Shown here piece after piece: positions 33,585-46,179 of a stretch of 64,000 nucleotides of DNA. Source of the DNA: Petunia secreta. Taxonomy: Eukaryota > Streptophyta > Magnoliopsida > Solanales > Solanaceae. The position numbers were made by a program, and so were the translations under genes. The notes under the pieces were generated by a model that saw only the letters and a list, made by a program, of their open reading frames with translations, had not been told where the DNA came from and made no database searches. The stretch is taken from the NCBI GenBank assembly GCA_029990175.1, contig JARKIP010000030.1, positions 18,191,501-18,255,500 of the forward strand. The letters run 5' to 3'. The first letter of the stretch is position 1, and each line of letters opens with the position of its first letter.

Positions 33585-36500
33585 ATGGCAGATTTCACGA
33601 CATCGACTCACAAAGCCAAGTGGATTTTCACTCCTCAACAACTTGTCTGTCGCTAATTTTCCCTTAACTATTGACAACACTATTAATCAAAGTTCTTTAG
33701 ATCATTTTTTTATGAACAGTTACTTTTTTACAGAAAGAAAAGTACAAGGCTGCTAATCAAAGAGCCAAACAAGCTCTAGACAAGGTATACTATCTCTATT
33801 TCCTTATTCTTTCTATTTGCTCTGTCGGCGCACATCATACTCTATGGGTGCAGCCCTTCGCCGGACCCTATGTTATCGCAAAATGCTTTGTGCACCGGGC
33901 TGACCCTTTTCTTATTTTCTGTGTGGTTTCTCACATTGTTTTGTTTGTGTAAAGAAATGAGTTTTTTGTAAATTATTTGTATGAATTCTTTCATAATAAT
34001 AAAACAGTGTAGTTTTGTTTGCTTCATATACATTCCAGCTAGGACGTATACACCACTCTTATGAAAATATAATTTACAGCTCTATTTGTTGATCTTCATG
34101 TTTCTTGAATTACGCACGAAAGCTAAGTTCAAAATTAGATATAGAGAGGTTGAGTTCTACAGAGGGTGTGTAATGCTGTCTTTTATTTACCCGGGTATAC
34201 TGAGAAATAGACAGTCAAGATTACCTGAGGGATATGTATCCATGTATTTTGACATATCTACGGACTTGATTTTTTGTTCTATAGATTTGAGCAACAATTT
34301 TTTTTCTTGTTTAACTATGATATTCTTCTAACACTGATAGCTAAATATATTCTGAAGTATGGTGCAACCAGAATGGCAGTTGACATTGATGGGTCTTTCT
34401 CATATGCTGAACCTCAAAGTGATGGTAAAGAGAGTGGTAAGCTGTTTCTTGCCCCAATTAAAGCAGTTGAAATACTATTATTAGCCCCCCCCCCCCCCCC
34501 CCCCACCAACCCCACCTTTTCTTTTATAAGGCAATCACTGTTGTTTTTGCTGCCCATTTGGCATGTTAGCTGAAAAGCGTCCGAAACCTCTCAAGGTTGA
34601 GGAAGAGCAGCTGTTAAGGGCTTTCTATGAGTTCAAGATTCAAGATGTCTGTGATGCTTTTAAGTTCCCACGAAAGATTCAGGTATGAGTTTTATTTACG
34701 ATTGGTCTACATATCAAAAGATGTCTTTTTGGTTATTGAATCATCAACCCTGATAAACTATTGGAAGATTAAAGAGTTGTCATGGTGCATTGCAGGCAAC
34801 AGCTCTCATTTATTTTAAAAGGTTTTATCTGCAGTGGTCAGTGATGGAACATCATCCCAAAAACATCATGTAAGAAACTCTTAGTTATCTGTCTTTCACC
34901 AGGCTGGGGGGGGGGGGGGGGGGGGGGAAGAGCCCCTATAAAATGATGGTCTCTATAGTTGTGACGCTGAAAAAAATGCATTTTAATATCTTCTTCCTAA
35001 GAAAGTGGACGAGGTGCTTTATGATATTTGCAGGTTAACTTGCATATATGCAGCATGCAAGGCAGAGGAAAATCATGTGTCAGCTGAGGAGCTTGGTAAG
35101 GGTATAGAACAGGATCATCATGTTATCCTCAATAACGAGATGCTGGTTCTTCAGGCAGGAGAGCGATTTATACGTCATTTCCTCCTACATTATTTATTTT
35201 GAATCCTGCTTTTTATTTTGTTTTACCTTTCTTTTGCAGAGTCTAGGTTTCGATCTTATTGTTTATGCTCCATATCGTGCCCTTGAAGGTTTCGTTAGTG
35301 ATATGGAGGTAGTTTTGTGATCCATCACTTAACTTTATTGTGATTTTTTGAATGGATAAAATCTTCTGTCTTTTTTTTGGTAAAGAAGAGAGATTTTTCA
35401 AGATCACAAGTTCAATGGTTGTGAGGTTAAAATCATCTTGTTATAGCTACAGCATGAGTAAATAGTCTCAATAGGAAGGAATTTTCTAAGGGCTTAACTA
35501 ATACCAAATAGGTCAATTAGTTAGTTCCCTTAATTGCTTATTGTCTCCAATGCAATCTTTGACTACTCTTTTGAAACTTTAGGAGTTCTCTGGGGCTAAT
35601 GATGATGACCAGCTTGAGATGCTGAAGGTAACTGTTATGCCTTTGCTTAACGATTTTACTTTCTGGAATTAAATGGTCTTTTATTTTCTGCTTTTTGTAA
35701 AATCTGGCTTTGAAGAATTGCATCTATGTTGTGATGTTGAATAACAACTTTTAAAGTTAAAACTATTGAGAAACTTGTGATTGCATCTCTGTCACGCCCT
35801 AATTCCGTACTACACGTGACGTCACCCAATGCCACTACCCGCACCGAGCCTACCAACCAATGAATGAGAAATTATGCCAAGTAGTATTTAAATCATGCAT
35901 TTAAGCCTTCTGATACATCAACTCTTCATAAAACTAGTCATCATACATATGCATTTCAGGGCATCTTCTCCATATACCTTTCATTAGTATAATGTAAAGA
36001 ATTCAGCTCAGAGTTGCCTAAACTCTAGGGGAAAGATGCTGGAGTAATTGCACAAAGAAAGCAGTAAAGCGGGTGAATCAAGTGGATTCATTGATCATAT
36101 CATTTCTAACAAGCAGAAAGAGTATCTTGTTGATGTTGCTCCCTCTCTCTCAAACTTCAAGATTGGGATATATGTCAGACAACTTAAGTCTTTATATATT
36201 TATGGTGAAACCATGCTCTAGAGTGCTCCCATGACGGGACAGATTGTCCTTTGTTTGCCTCAGTGTTTTGAAAAGCGGTAGCTTCATCGCTTTAAGCGAT
36301 GAAGCGACCCTTCAGCGCTTTTGATCTGTGAAGCGAAGCGTGCACGCTTCATGTGCTGAAGCGTGAAGCGAGCGCTTCAGTGAAAAAAGCGTTTAACAGG
36401 TGTTTTATGAAAGAAAAAATAGAAGCTGGGACCAATTTGTAAAGAAAGAAACTTGGAGGTGTTGTGTCAAAGAGCTGAGACCTTAAAGAAAAAATAAGAC

Positions 36501-39500
36501 CAGTAGAGTCTTGGAGAAAAATCACGCTGCCTAGGGTTTCTTCTTCTTCTTCTTCTTCTTTCTTTTTTGTTTAGTTGCTAGGGTTTCTTTCTTCTTCTTC
36601 CTTTTGTTCTTTTTTGCTCTGTTTCTTTCTTCTTCTTCCTCTGTTTAAGCTCTGTTCTTTTTTCTATTTCTTATGTCTTCTTCCTCTGTTCTTTGCTTTA
36701 AATATAAAATTTGCTTAAATGTTCTTGGTGAATTCTTATTCATTCTAATTATTTTTGCAAGATTTTTTTTTTTTTTAAATTTTGCTTCACTTCAATGAAG
36801 CGAGCGCTTCGCTTCACGCTTTACGCGTTAGGGGCCCTTGTCGCTTTTCTTCGCTTCACGCTCTCCAAAACACTGTTTGCCTCGGTGAAAACGCTAGAAA
36901 CATGACCTGTATATTTTTTTGTCTCAGTCATCTTTGCTTACTTGGATTTAGAAAGAATATTTACACATGTTACATTTTTATTAGTCACACTGATACATAA
37001 ATGGCATGTGAAACCCACTCATCAAGTCCTTGGGACTCGTGTGTTTGACGCTAGAAACGAGTCGAGGTGTCTATATGGTCATTAGTTAAGTTTGAGTGGC
37101 TAATTTTCAAATCATGTAAGGGGAGTGTTTTTTTAAAATCTATATTTCTTATAAATAGTTTCAACTGAATTTCTGTTTTTCTTTTCAATAAATCAAGTTC
37201 TTATCTGCACCTTTTTACCGAACACACCAACTGCTTATTACTACCTCCGTCCCAATTTATGTGGCGGTGTTTGACTTGGCACGGAGTTTAAGAAATAGAA
37301 GTTGACTTTGTAAATGTTCAAATTTACCCTTGAAAAAGTAAGAGAGAGAAGATTGGAGTAATCAAAAAGTTGTTGGTAGTTTTTAAAGTAAGTAGGGCCC
37401 AATAGGGGTAAAATAGAGATAGTGTATTAAATAGTTGACAAATAAGGAAATGTGACATTCTTTTTGGGACAGACCAAAAAGGAAAGTGGGACACATAAAT
37501 TGGGACAGAGGGAGTATCAGTTTCAATCAGCATATGTAAACAAAAGGGTTACTGCTTATATATAAATTTCAACCACTAAAAGTGCTTTTCAGCATCAACT
37601 AATTACAATCAACTAACTCAAAGGGGCTCTCACAATGGACAATCCTTTATAGTGATCAAGGGTTCCACAGTCAAACGAAGTACGAAGAGCTCTCTTTAAG
37701 TACATGGCGATACTTTCCACATTATGCACAAGTCGCTACATAAATCCTGCCTTGCCCATAACTTGGAGTACTAAGAGTAGACGGGTTGCATCTATGTTGC
37801 TTACGGGGTGGTCTGCGAACATGGCCCGTCTTGGTTCCTTATGGTAACAAGGGGAATAGCTAATCTTTTCCTTCTTGGATCGGCCACCGTAGTACGAATT
37901 CGTCTTTCTAAACTTGCTTTCTCTTCTACTTGCGTATGCTTTGTCAATTCTTTTCAAGTTGAGAGTAGCTGAAGCTAGTTGCGAAGTCGGAAGTCCGCTA
38001 GTTGTCGGTCGCCACAATTTTTCAGATGGAGGCATTCAAACCTTCTTCAAATTGTCTACATTTATGTATTTGATCTGTGATAATACCTAAAGTATAGCAA
38101 GACAGCTTGGGTGACTGTTGTCATATTTTGCAATGGACTATGGACATATTCCTATGCTCTAAATTCAGGAACTTGCGTTGCCTTCACACTAGATAGCAGC
38201 ACATATTCATTGCAAAACGCATTTACAGGTACTCGAAGTAAGCTCAGGAGGATTTGCTTCGACATTAGGTTCGCTAATCCACCAATAGATTTTGTCAAAG
38301 CAACACGACATATAGTTGGCTGCATTGTTCACTCTAAGAACATTTTTTCTTCAAGTACTTTAATCCCCGTATTGCTAATCAACTTGTTCTTATTGCAAAT
38401 TCTATCTCGCATAAAAAAAGACATTGATTCCTAAAACTTAATGCAAGTAGTATTTACTACCGCCAATCAAACGTTGCATAAAACTATGCATGAATTATTT
38501 TTTCTTATACAGGCAACCAAACACTGCATGAGTTATGAAAGGATTATCTTTTCTAGTCCTCAAACCAAAAATAGTATTGTCTTTTTTAGGATTATGCTGT
38601 GATTAGTGTTTCGACACTTCCGATTCAACCCTCAAAGTTTTTCTTCTTGGTTTGTGTACTAGGGTAAGGTGAATCGCAACTCTTCCATTAACTAGCTTAA
38701 CTTTCTCCTTTTTCAATCTATGTCATATTTCTTGGTATGGGGAGATCTCTAGTATAAAAGAGAGAACTTCTCAACCATAGATTAAAGAGCGACATAACTA
38801 CTTGCAATCTATTTAGTTATTCATCAGCTACCCCTCAAACAGTAGCAAAAGCATTGCCATGCTGGAGGACCAGGAAAGCTTGGAGTGAAGAGTATTAGAA
38901 CATTTGAAGGAACTGAGGGTTCATTTATCAAGGTTGAAAATTCCCATTTTGTTCATTTATAGCTCTTCATTCTGAGCCAGGATCACACTTCACATTAACC
39001 AAATCTCGCATAGAATCATTTATTGAAGAAAGCATCTCAATTGGAGAAAAGTTTTGTTTTCCTGGGGAATTAGCTCGTTTTCCACTCATAAGTAGTTCCT
39101 GCAATATCCTTCAATTACTTTTGTATTATCAAAAGAAAAATTGGTGTCTATGGATTCTGGTGTTCATTAGAAAATTAATGTAATTAACATCTTATGAGTT
39201 CTTCACTATATCAGCGGTTAATGTTTTACCCCTCTTGCTCATGGAGCTGCCAACCAGCTAAATTTGATTCTGTTGAACTGCGAGTGTCTTTGGCACATTT
39301 CTTTGTGACTTGGGATTTGCAATCAAAGCAATTTATAAACTTCCTCCTAAGAAGTTCATAGCGTCCTGAACATCGACTGATACATTGCTAATGCAATTGA
39401 CATTTGTTTATCAGTACGTCATTGAGTTCTTAGCTTTTTATGGAGATCTCTGTGCCAATGAGCATATATGTTTTTTTGGACTACAGAGACTGCTTGAAAC

Positions 39501-42472
39501 TGCCAGGATTGAAGCAGATAAGATTATGCGTACAGAGGCACCACTTTTATTCCCACCTGGGCAGGTATTCTTTTATCAGTGAAACTCTTGAGATATGTAT
39601 CTTAATTTCATACTTCATAAACTTCTTTATAGCTCCCTACTTGAAGAGGACTGGGCAAACAAAAATAATCATATCCTTGATTCTGGTTTCACCTTTTGTA
39701 GAAAGGTATTCATGTTTTCATCCAGTCAGAAAATTTTAGGTTATTGTTGCTCCCTGTCTTTTTATTTAACGCTTCTTATGAAGTACGGATACGAACAGAT
39801 AAACTTTTCTTGGTTGGTCTCACAAGATCAAATCTACCTTTTCTTTATGGAAGTAATGGATTAGTTACATTTCTGGCTGCAATTATAGATAGGCTTCTTC
39901 TGTCGGTTAAGACTTTTTGCTCAATCTGTTGAATGTGCAGATTTCCTAGAATTAGGTAGTAGAAAAAGAGGGAGTCCGAGAACGGAATATAAACTTCTTG
40001 ATTAGTGTTGAATACTGCATCACAATTCACATACTAGTGTTGCTTGATCAGAATATTGTAAGATATTGTCCAACAAGAACCTTTTTGGGTAATTGAACTT
40101 TAAACAGAATGTTGATTAGTGTTCTGTAAAGGTCAACACTTTGTGCTTTGAGCAAGGATTTCTTGGACACACTTTGCTTCTTAAAATTGAAATGTTTTTA
40201 TGATTAGAAATTTGAAGCATAGGTGGTACATTTCGCCACCAGATTTACAGTATAATTGTTAAAAAATAAAAACAACTTGGCTCGTCTTGAGGTTGAAATC
40301 AAGACACTAATTATGTATTGGAAAGTCAAAATAAGCACCTTATTTGAATAGTGGTGAACTGGTGATGTGACAATGATATTTCAACAAACATCTGATAGTA
40401 GTATATGACATTTTATAAGTATATATGTTTTTGATAACCAAGAAATCCTCGAGTGTCAGTGGCGCTCGATTAGAAACTTGGCGGATGATGGGCCCGACTT
40501 ATTTTGACTGAACATGGAATTCGAGAAACAACATAAGATAACAATCATAAACTAAGCAAGGGAAAAAATTATAAAGAAGAGGAAAGAACTGAAGATTTTT
40601 GAGACAAGCTAAATATTTAGTTGGGCCTACAACAAATCATATCGGTGGCAAAATGGAACTGTGAAATCTATTTTCAACATATGGCAATGTGCTAAGCCTT
40701 TTGGATGGACTAAGAAGGAAATAACGTTAAAGAAACTTTGGAGGCAGTAGTATTTAAAAATGTATTTTAGAAAATTTTTAAAAGATAATTAAATAAAATT
40801 CTGAACTAGATAAGTTCATGTTTTGACTTCAAATTTATTCAAAGATAGTAACTTGATGTTAAATTCAGTGGTTCATTCAAAGAGTGCAAACTTAATATCA
40901 TTAGTACTTGAATATAGTGATTACAATATTATTTATAACAAATCAGCCTTTAAATTTCATTTTTAGATCTCAGTGTTGAAGCAATCCTAATTTGTTCATT
41001 TTCCTGATAAGGTCTGTATTTTGTATCTGGATGTGAGAACTGTATGGCCCCTATGTGGTGCTCCAGTTCACTAAGCTGAATCATTTCATTTCTTAACTAA
41101 CTTAAAAAAATAATTTCACTAAGCCCTCCGGAGCCGGAGTAGTCTTCCCTTTACCATGACGTTATTGCTCACTGCTTCATATTTCTCCACGGTCATGTCA
41201 AACTTTAGAGTATTTTGTGCTCAGTAGTAAAGTTTAGTTTATTAGGTCATCTTTGGCCTTTATGCTGGAACCTTTCAATTTTCTTTTGGTGATTATGTTA
41301 TCCTTCATATATCTATTTGCTGGCCTTCGAGAAGTATGGAGCTTGTCATGTAGAAGGTACTGCAGACAATACTACCCTTTATTCTGTCCAGATCATTATG
41401 GAGCTTTTCATTACATTTAACTGGGACATGCAATCACTTGATTAGACTATCATTATCATGTAGTATATGGTAATAATGCATCCATAAGGTGGTTATGAAT
41501 GGATCACTTTAGAGGAGCTCTTCTCTGTGCTGGACGCATAATAATATGCAGAGAAGTTGTATTTAGGCTGAGGACTATAATGAGTGTTACAAAATATAGT
41601 GATTCAATATAAAAACTTGTTTCTGTTGATCATCGTATGTTTTTGCCATTGAGAAATTCAAGAGATTTATCTCATGATCTTGTATGATACTACAGTTGAG
41701 CGACTGTCCGGTCGTTGTTCCAATTATGATTTTTTTTACGTTATAAATAAGATAACCTTAATCCTCATATACATGTCTTCTTATCTAGTAGTCTTATTCA
41801 GCTCCTATTTCGTTGTTGCAGTTGGCATTGGCAGCTTTGCGTCGAGCTAATGTGGTGTATGGGGTTCTTGATTTTGAGAGGTCTTGGTCACTTTCTTTGT
41901 ACTGAATGCATATCAATCTCCTGTTCCTCCTGCTGACATGATAATTATTCGTCATGCAGGTATCTGGGAGGCATTCTATCACGTCAGCAGTCAACTCATG
42001 CAATTTCAGAACTTATAGTTTCTTTAAATGCCATTGATTCTACGGTAAGTAATTCTTCCTTCTATTAATGTAGGCCTATATGTGTCCCGTTATTCCTGGA
42101 AAATTACCTTTTTCTCTCTCTAAGAGATTCTTCTTTGTTTAATGTACACTTCCTGCCTAAACTCCTGGTACCTTGACAGATCAGTAAACTTGAGGCTCCT
42201 ACTTCAAAAGATGTGAAGCACATTGACCGGAAACTCAAATCTTGTCTCGATCCTGGTTCACACGACAAGTACGTTCTATCAACTTTACCTGGATTGTCAT
42301 TTTATCCCATATTGGCTTAACTTATGTTTCATATGTAGACTTTGCCAGTTTTGGATCTCTCTCTCTCTCCTGCAGATTTTCTGACGAATAAATGCTGTTT
42401 AAAAATTGCAGGAGTAAGAAAAGGAAGCACAGATCCAAGGAAAGCTCAAAAGAAGTACACGACATGTCATGA
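33585..42472 (+). CDS. CYCH;1: Cyclin H (CDK-activating kinase / TFIIH subunit), 13 exons
   Basis: Exons: 33585-33644, 33734-33784, 34358-34436, 34570-34682, 34796-34869, 35034-35154, 35240-35308, 35583-35627, 39487-39564, 41822-41880, 41960-42044, 42180-42268, 42412-42472. Joined they give 984 bases, or 327 residues, with phase kept at every junction. The product starts MADFTTSTHKAKWIFTPQQL. It carries the cyclin box (AEENHVSAEELGKGIEQDHH, LQSLGFDLIVYAPYRALEGF) and LLFPPGQLALAALR, and ends in a basic tail (SKKRKHRSKESSKEVHDMS). Cyclin H partners CDKD kinases in the nucleus to activate CDKs and phosphorylate RNA polymerase II within TFIIH. Intron 6 starts with GC (CAG|GCAGGA) instead of GT; the rest are GT-AG. 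Intron 8 is 3.9 kb and hosts several MITEs. The gene appears intact. Confidence 0.93.
34487..34504. repeat. Poly(C) run in cyclin H intron 3
   Basis: About 18 consecutive C residues. A similar G run (34909-34928) lies in intron 5. Both are prone to sequencing error. Confidence 0.9.
36262..36874. mobile_element. MITE/MULE-like insertion in cyclin H intron 8
   Basis: Perfect terminal repeats AGTGTTTTG / CAAAACACT extend imperfectly to about 16 bases. They are flanked by a 9-bp direct repeat GTTTGCCTC (36253-36261 and 36875-36883). The interior is full of GAAGCG/CGCTTC units in both directions near each end and a CTT-rich centre. Nine-base duplication suggests a Mutator-type MITE. Confidence 0.8.
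37241..37514. mobile_element. Stowaway-like MITE in cyclin H intron 8
   Basis: CTACCTCCGTCCCAATTTAT at the left and its inverted partner ending GGGACAGAGGGAG at the right, with TA on both sides. About 270 bases, non-coding. Confidence 0.8.
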
Positions 42473-42984
42473 ACATCTTTTTTTTTTTTTTTTTCCCCAG
42501 TTCTTTGGCTCAAGAATATGTTGGTATTCAGCGGGTGGAACCACTGCTCGTTGTTGGTGCTAATTTATTTTCTAATTTAAAGCTGAAAAGAAGCAAGTTA
42601 CACCCGAGGAGGTCAATTCCTACTACATGAGTCTTGCTGAAAGGGCTTTACAGCTGAAATTGAACTGCAATGTCTGAAATTCCTCAAACACAGAAACATG
42701 ATGGTTGATAGCAATTGGTCATGTGTTATATAGAGCTGTCACTCTTATTATACTCTGAATGATCTTAGCATGTGCTTCTATGAACTGGAAGCGGGCGACT
42801 CAGTGGACCTCATTGAAATGAGGCGTAGGAAGTCTGTTATTTGCAATGTGTAAGCTCTATTTGTATCAATAGATTTATTCACAGACTAGTCTAGCGGAAA
42901 TGTACTAAACTTGAGTATACTATTGGTACTTGCTTATATTTTTCCTTCGCTTTTAGTATTTCAATCAAAACGCAGAAAATTTAG
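42473..42984 (+). other. Cyclin H 3' flank
   Basis: About 500 bases from the stop codon to the MULE border, including a T-run (42478-42494). It probably contains the 3' UTR. An open stretch near 42585 could be an alternative last exon; nothing supports it firmly. Confidence 0.45.
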
Positions 42985-42993
42985 TTTTTTCAT
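42985..42993. repeat. Left target duplication of the 8-kb MULE
   Basis: TTTTTTCAT, repeated at 51181-51189. The T-richness makes it less telling than the other duplications. Confidence 0.6.
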
Positions 42994-43299
42994 GGGTAAT
43001 TTACACTCTATATCTATGTATATGAAACTAATTACTCCACATACCCACATCAATTCTTTATACCCATAAATTTAATAATATGTACACTTTCTACCCATTA
43101 CCCTATTTCCCTCCAAAAACTAATTACAGTATTCAATTTCTCTCCAAAATTGATCCTTATCCCCATTTTCCCATTTGATTACATTCAGTTTCCCCCATTT
43201 CTCCCAAAATTGACCCGTTTTCCCCCTTTCCCCATCTGATTACGTCTCCCAAATCCATGATTCAAACCCCTGCTTTAATTGATTTCAATCCTTTCTACT

Positions 43300-43437
43300 A
43301 AAATGCTAAACCCTAGTTCACAATTGAGCTTGCAACATGTTTACCAACGTAAACGTGCGAACCGTCCTGAATCCTCTAGTTTTTCACCGATTGCAAACTG
43401 TATGGAAATCGTTACTGTTGGTGCGAATGAACCTAAG
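43300..43437 (+). pseudogene. Unidentified exon at the left of the 8-kb MULE
   Basis: An ATG-led stretch reading MLNPSSQLSLQHVYQRKRAN to TVGANEPK ends at a good donor (AAG|GTACTT), after which GTATAC-rich intron sequence begins. It probably is the first exon of an element or captured gene whose partners I could not find. Family unknown. Confidence 0.35.
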
Positions 43438-43966
43438 GTACTTTATGATGTCAATCTTCCTATTTTTTGTATCCCTATTACGTTTTATTATGTATACTTA
43501 TACTTCTGTAGTATTTGGTTTACCACAAAGGTATACAAGTTTTAGTGTGACAACTTTTGTTCTGTATACCTTTTTATTATGCAGTATACCCTAATGGTAT
43601 ACTTTTTTAAGTAGAAAAACAGTATATTGACAGTTTATTAACAGTTGATCAATTGGGAAATTTCTCATGAGAAAGTGTAACTTATATGTCAATGGTGTGG
43701 AAAGAAAGGTCACAATCGGAGTTTATTGATGTTTTTTTTTTTTTTTCCATAAAGAGTATTTTGTTCAAATGATGAGAGGTGATTTGAAATGTTTTGGAGC
43801 ATATTTTTGAATACTCACCATTGTTAAGCTTTGAGCTCTTGAATATGAAATTTTAGTTCTTTATTTGTTGTTTGATTCGAAGTGGGTGTTAAAAAATATT
43901 ATCTCTAATACCTTTATAAAGTTCATACGAAAATTCAATTGCATTTGGAGCTGATTTGCGGTACTT

Positions 43967-44069
43967 GAGATCAAAATTTTTGTTGAAAATCAAAGAAGTA
44001 TTTCTAAACTGTATGCTGAGATCAAAATTTTTTGTTGAAAATCAAAGAAGTATTTCTAAACTGTATGCT
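43967..44069. repeat. Two-copy 51-bp tandem duplication
   Basis: The unit starting GAGATCAAAATTTTTGTTG occurs at 43967 and 44018 with near-perfect identity. Non-coding. Confidence 0.9.
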
Positions 44070-44080
44070 GCTATAATATA

Positions 44081-44339
44081 CTCCCTCCGTTTCATAAAGA
44101 TTGTCATGTTTCGGATATCGAGAGTCAAACGAGTTTATCTTTGACCGTAATATTTTCATATGTCTTTCAAATAATTTGAATTATTAATTATTGTGACTTA
44201 TAGTACTTTTTATGTAGTTTCCAAATATATAAATATCATTCGAAAAAATTTAAAAATTATATGTTTAAATTTACGGTCAAAATGAACTCGTTTGACTCTC
44301 GAAATCCGAAACATGACAATCTTTTTGGAACAGAGGGAG
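44081..44339. mobile_element. Stowaway MITE nested in the 8-kb MULE
   Basis: CTCCCTCCGTTTCATAAAGA at the left, with its inverted counterpart ending GGAACAGAGGGAG at the right, flanked by TA on both sides. The inner arms also pair (GTTTCGGATATCGAGAGTCA), so the whole element can fold on itself. Confidence 0.88.
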
Positions 44340-44749
44340 TACAGTTTACTGCAATAGTATACTGATACAGTATACAATATCATAGTGTATTAGTTGCTAT
44401 CAAATAAATATATTTTTTTAGTACGGTATACCTTGTTGGTATACTGTATACTATTTTGGTATACATCTTTGTATCTAGATTGAAGCGTGAGGCCTGCTAT
44501 CACACATATATATGTTTTGATTTTTTGTTGTTATAAACATAATATATCTTTTTTGTGTACCGTATATTCTTTTAGTATGCATTATGTGCTAGTATCAAAG
44601 TGTGTGAGTTGCTATAGGAAAATATATATTTTTTTAGAATACTGTATACATTTTTAAGATGCAACCCAAAATAGATCAGCTGGTGTGTAAGGCGTCAAAC
44701 TATTGATATTTCTCCACTCTGGCGTGTCAACTAGGAAATTTATTTGCTT

Positions 44750-44896
44750 ACAACCAGTGCTCGTGAGAGTGCTTTCAAGAACATCAAGACCATAGCTGAG
44801 TGCTTGGTTGATGAACTCATCAATGTTGCCAAGGGTTCTTCAAATAGTTATGATATTAAGAAGAAAGATGAGATCAAAAAGGTTGCCAAGGCTAAC
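44750..44896 (+). pseudogene. RPS5: Captured fragment of 40S ribosomal protein S5 (uS7)
   Basis: Translation gives TSARESAFKNIKTIAECLVD, then ELINVAKGSSNSYDIKKKDE and IKKVAKAN. This is the extreme C-terminal exon of eukaryotic RPS5, which normally ends shortly after this motif. The upstream part of the gene is missing, the normal stop has been lost, and the frame runs on into unrelated sequence. It sits inside the 8-kb MULE, so I read it as a transduplicated gene piece. Confidence 0.8.
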
Positions 44897-45439
44897 AGTA
44901 GAGCGTGGATGCTGGAGAATAAGATAGTTTTGTTTTTGCTGTTTCTCATTTCTATTTCCGTAGCAGTAGCTTTTCTTGGAAAAAAGAATGTGATTGCTAC
45001 AGTTCTTCTCTATGGATTCAACATCTAAAATGTTCTACTCCTTTAGACTTTCATGCATTTGGATGTCTGTTATTGCTATAAATATTCTCCATGAATGAGG
45101 GCCATTGTGAGCTCCTGTTTGCCTTTATTTTGACATTTCACAGCTATGGAATATTTAGCCTTCAACCACTAAAGTTGTTATGGAATTGTTCCTAAACTAC
45201 ACCGTTTTGTTTATTTTGTTCCTAATCTTTGTATCTCTCTCTCTCTCTCTCTCTCCAATTTGCTATGAAATATGAATATTTTTTATTGGCATCAAAACAT
45301 GAGGTGTGCTTCCTGATTGTGAGAACATAGAAAAGAGAATTTAGGATGAATCAGGAAAAAGATGTTCCTATGCAATAATCACCTTGTTTTATTGATGTGG
45401 CGATATAATTGTGAAACTGCCTTATGTTTTATGTTCTAG

Positions 45440-46077
45440 ATGGCTACCACTTCCATTGCAACTTTACCAGTTATGGTCGAGACTATCTCGAGGAAGATTC
45501 TGGAGCATATAGTTGAGCAGTGCCTTAGATGTTGTAATATGGGTATCCCCTGCAATGCTCGGCAAGCCTGTGATGACCCCTCTTCTCTCATTTTCCTTTT
45601 CCAGGTTGGTATATCTTAGATTTAGTTGTATTTATTTCGAAACTTCTCTAAAGAAATGATCTTTGTTTTATTTTTGCCCCCTGTTAGGGAAGCTTAAGTT
45701 AATCAGCTTGACTTTCACCCAATCTGCGCTGCATGTTAAACTTAGCTCGAGTATTATATGGTGCAACTTAACCTGATAAAATTGTTCGTTTCAATCTGTA
45801 CTTGCATAAAAGAGGTCAAGCCAAGAGGTTATAGAGTAATGAATGCCCTCTTTTGGATAAAGCTCCTGATTGATGCAGTTTGTCCTTTAACAAGAAGGAG
45901 AAATTGAAAGATGCAATTCTTGTCAATCAGTGTTCCATAAGCATTGCTGTACGAGGATATCAGTTTGCCCTTGTGGTAGCCAATTGAAGTCGGAACAAGA
46001 ATGCAATACAAGAAACCAAAACGACAGCAGTTTAAAGGATCTGTCCTTGGTTTTGCCTAAAAAGAGCGCAGACCTCG
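45440..46077 (+). pseudogene. Captured exons of a zinc-RING (DUF4206/Rubicon-homology) protein
   Basis: Two exons with proper splice sites. The first, 45440-45604, reads to CCNMGIPCNARQACDDPSSL and IFLFQ. The second, 45879-46077, reads GEIERCNSCQSVFHKHCCTR and ISVCPCGSQL. The cysteine pattern fits the C-terminal zinc domain of plant PX/DUF4206 proteins related to endosomal Rab effectors. A stop codon in the expected frame at the start of the second exon and the missing gene body show it is not functional. GTATAC repeats fill the sequence after its last donor. Confidence 0.65.
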
Positions 46078-46179
46078 GTAAGGGGTTTTTTTTCTGGATT
46101 GTTCACGAAAGTAAGGTCACTAAACATGTATTCTTTTGTAATAATGTTTCAGAAAGAAGAAAATACTTTTTTTTTACTG

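Larger units (their letters stand above)
43440..44700. repeat. GTATAC palindrome clusters, left part of the 8-kb MULE
   Basis: GTATAC and extended forms (GGTATACC, CAGTATACTG) recur at about 43490-43610 and 44340-44660. They begin immediately after a splice donor. The 51-bp tandem duplication and the Stowaway element lie between the two clusters. Confidence 0.75.

Noticed and set aside
37736..38035. A 99-residue minus-strand frame in cyclin H intron 8
   Set aside because: No recognised family and no splice or promoter context. It could be an inserted organelle or repeat fragment, but I cannot support that.
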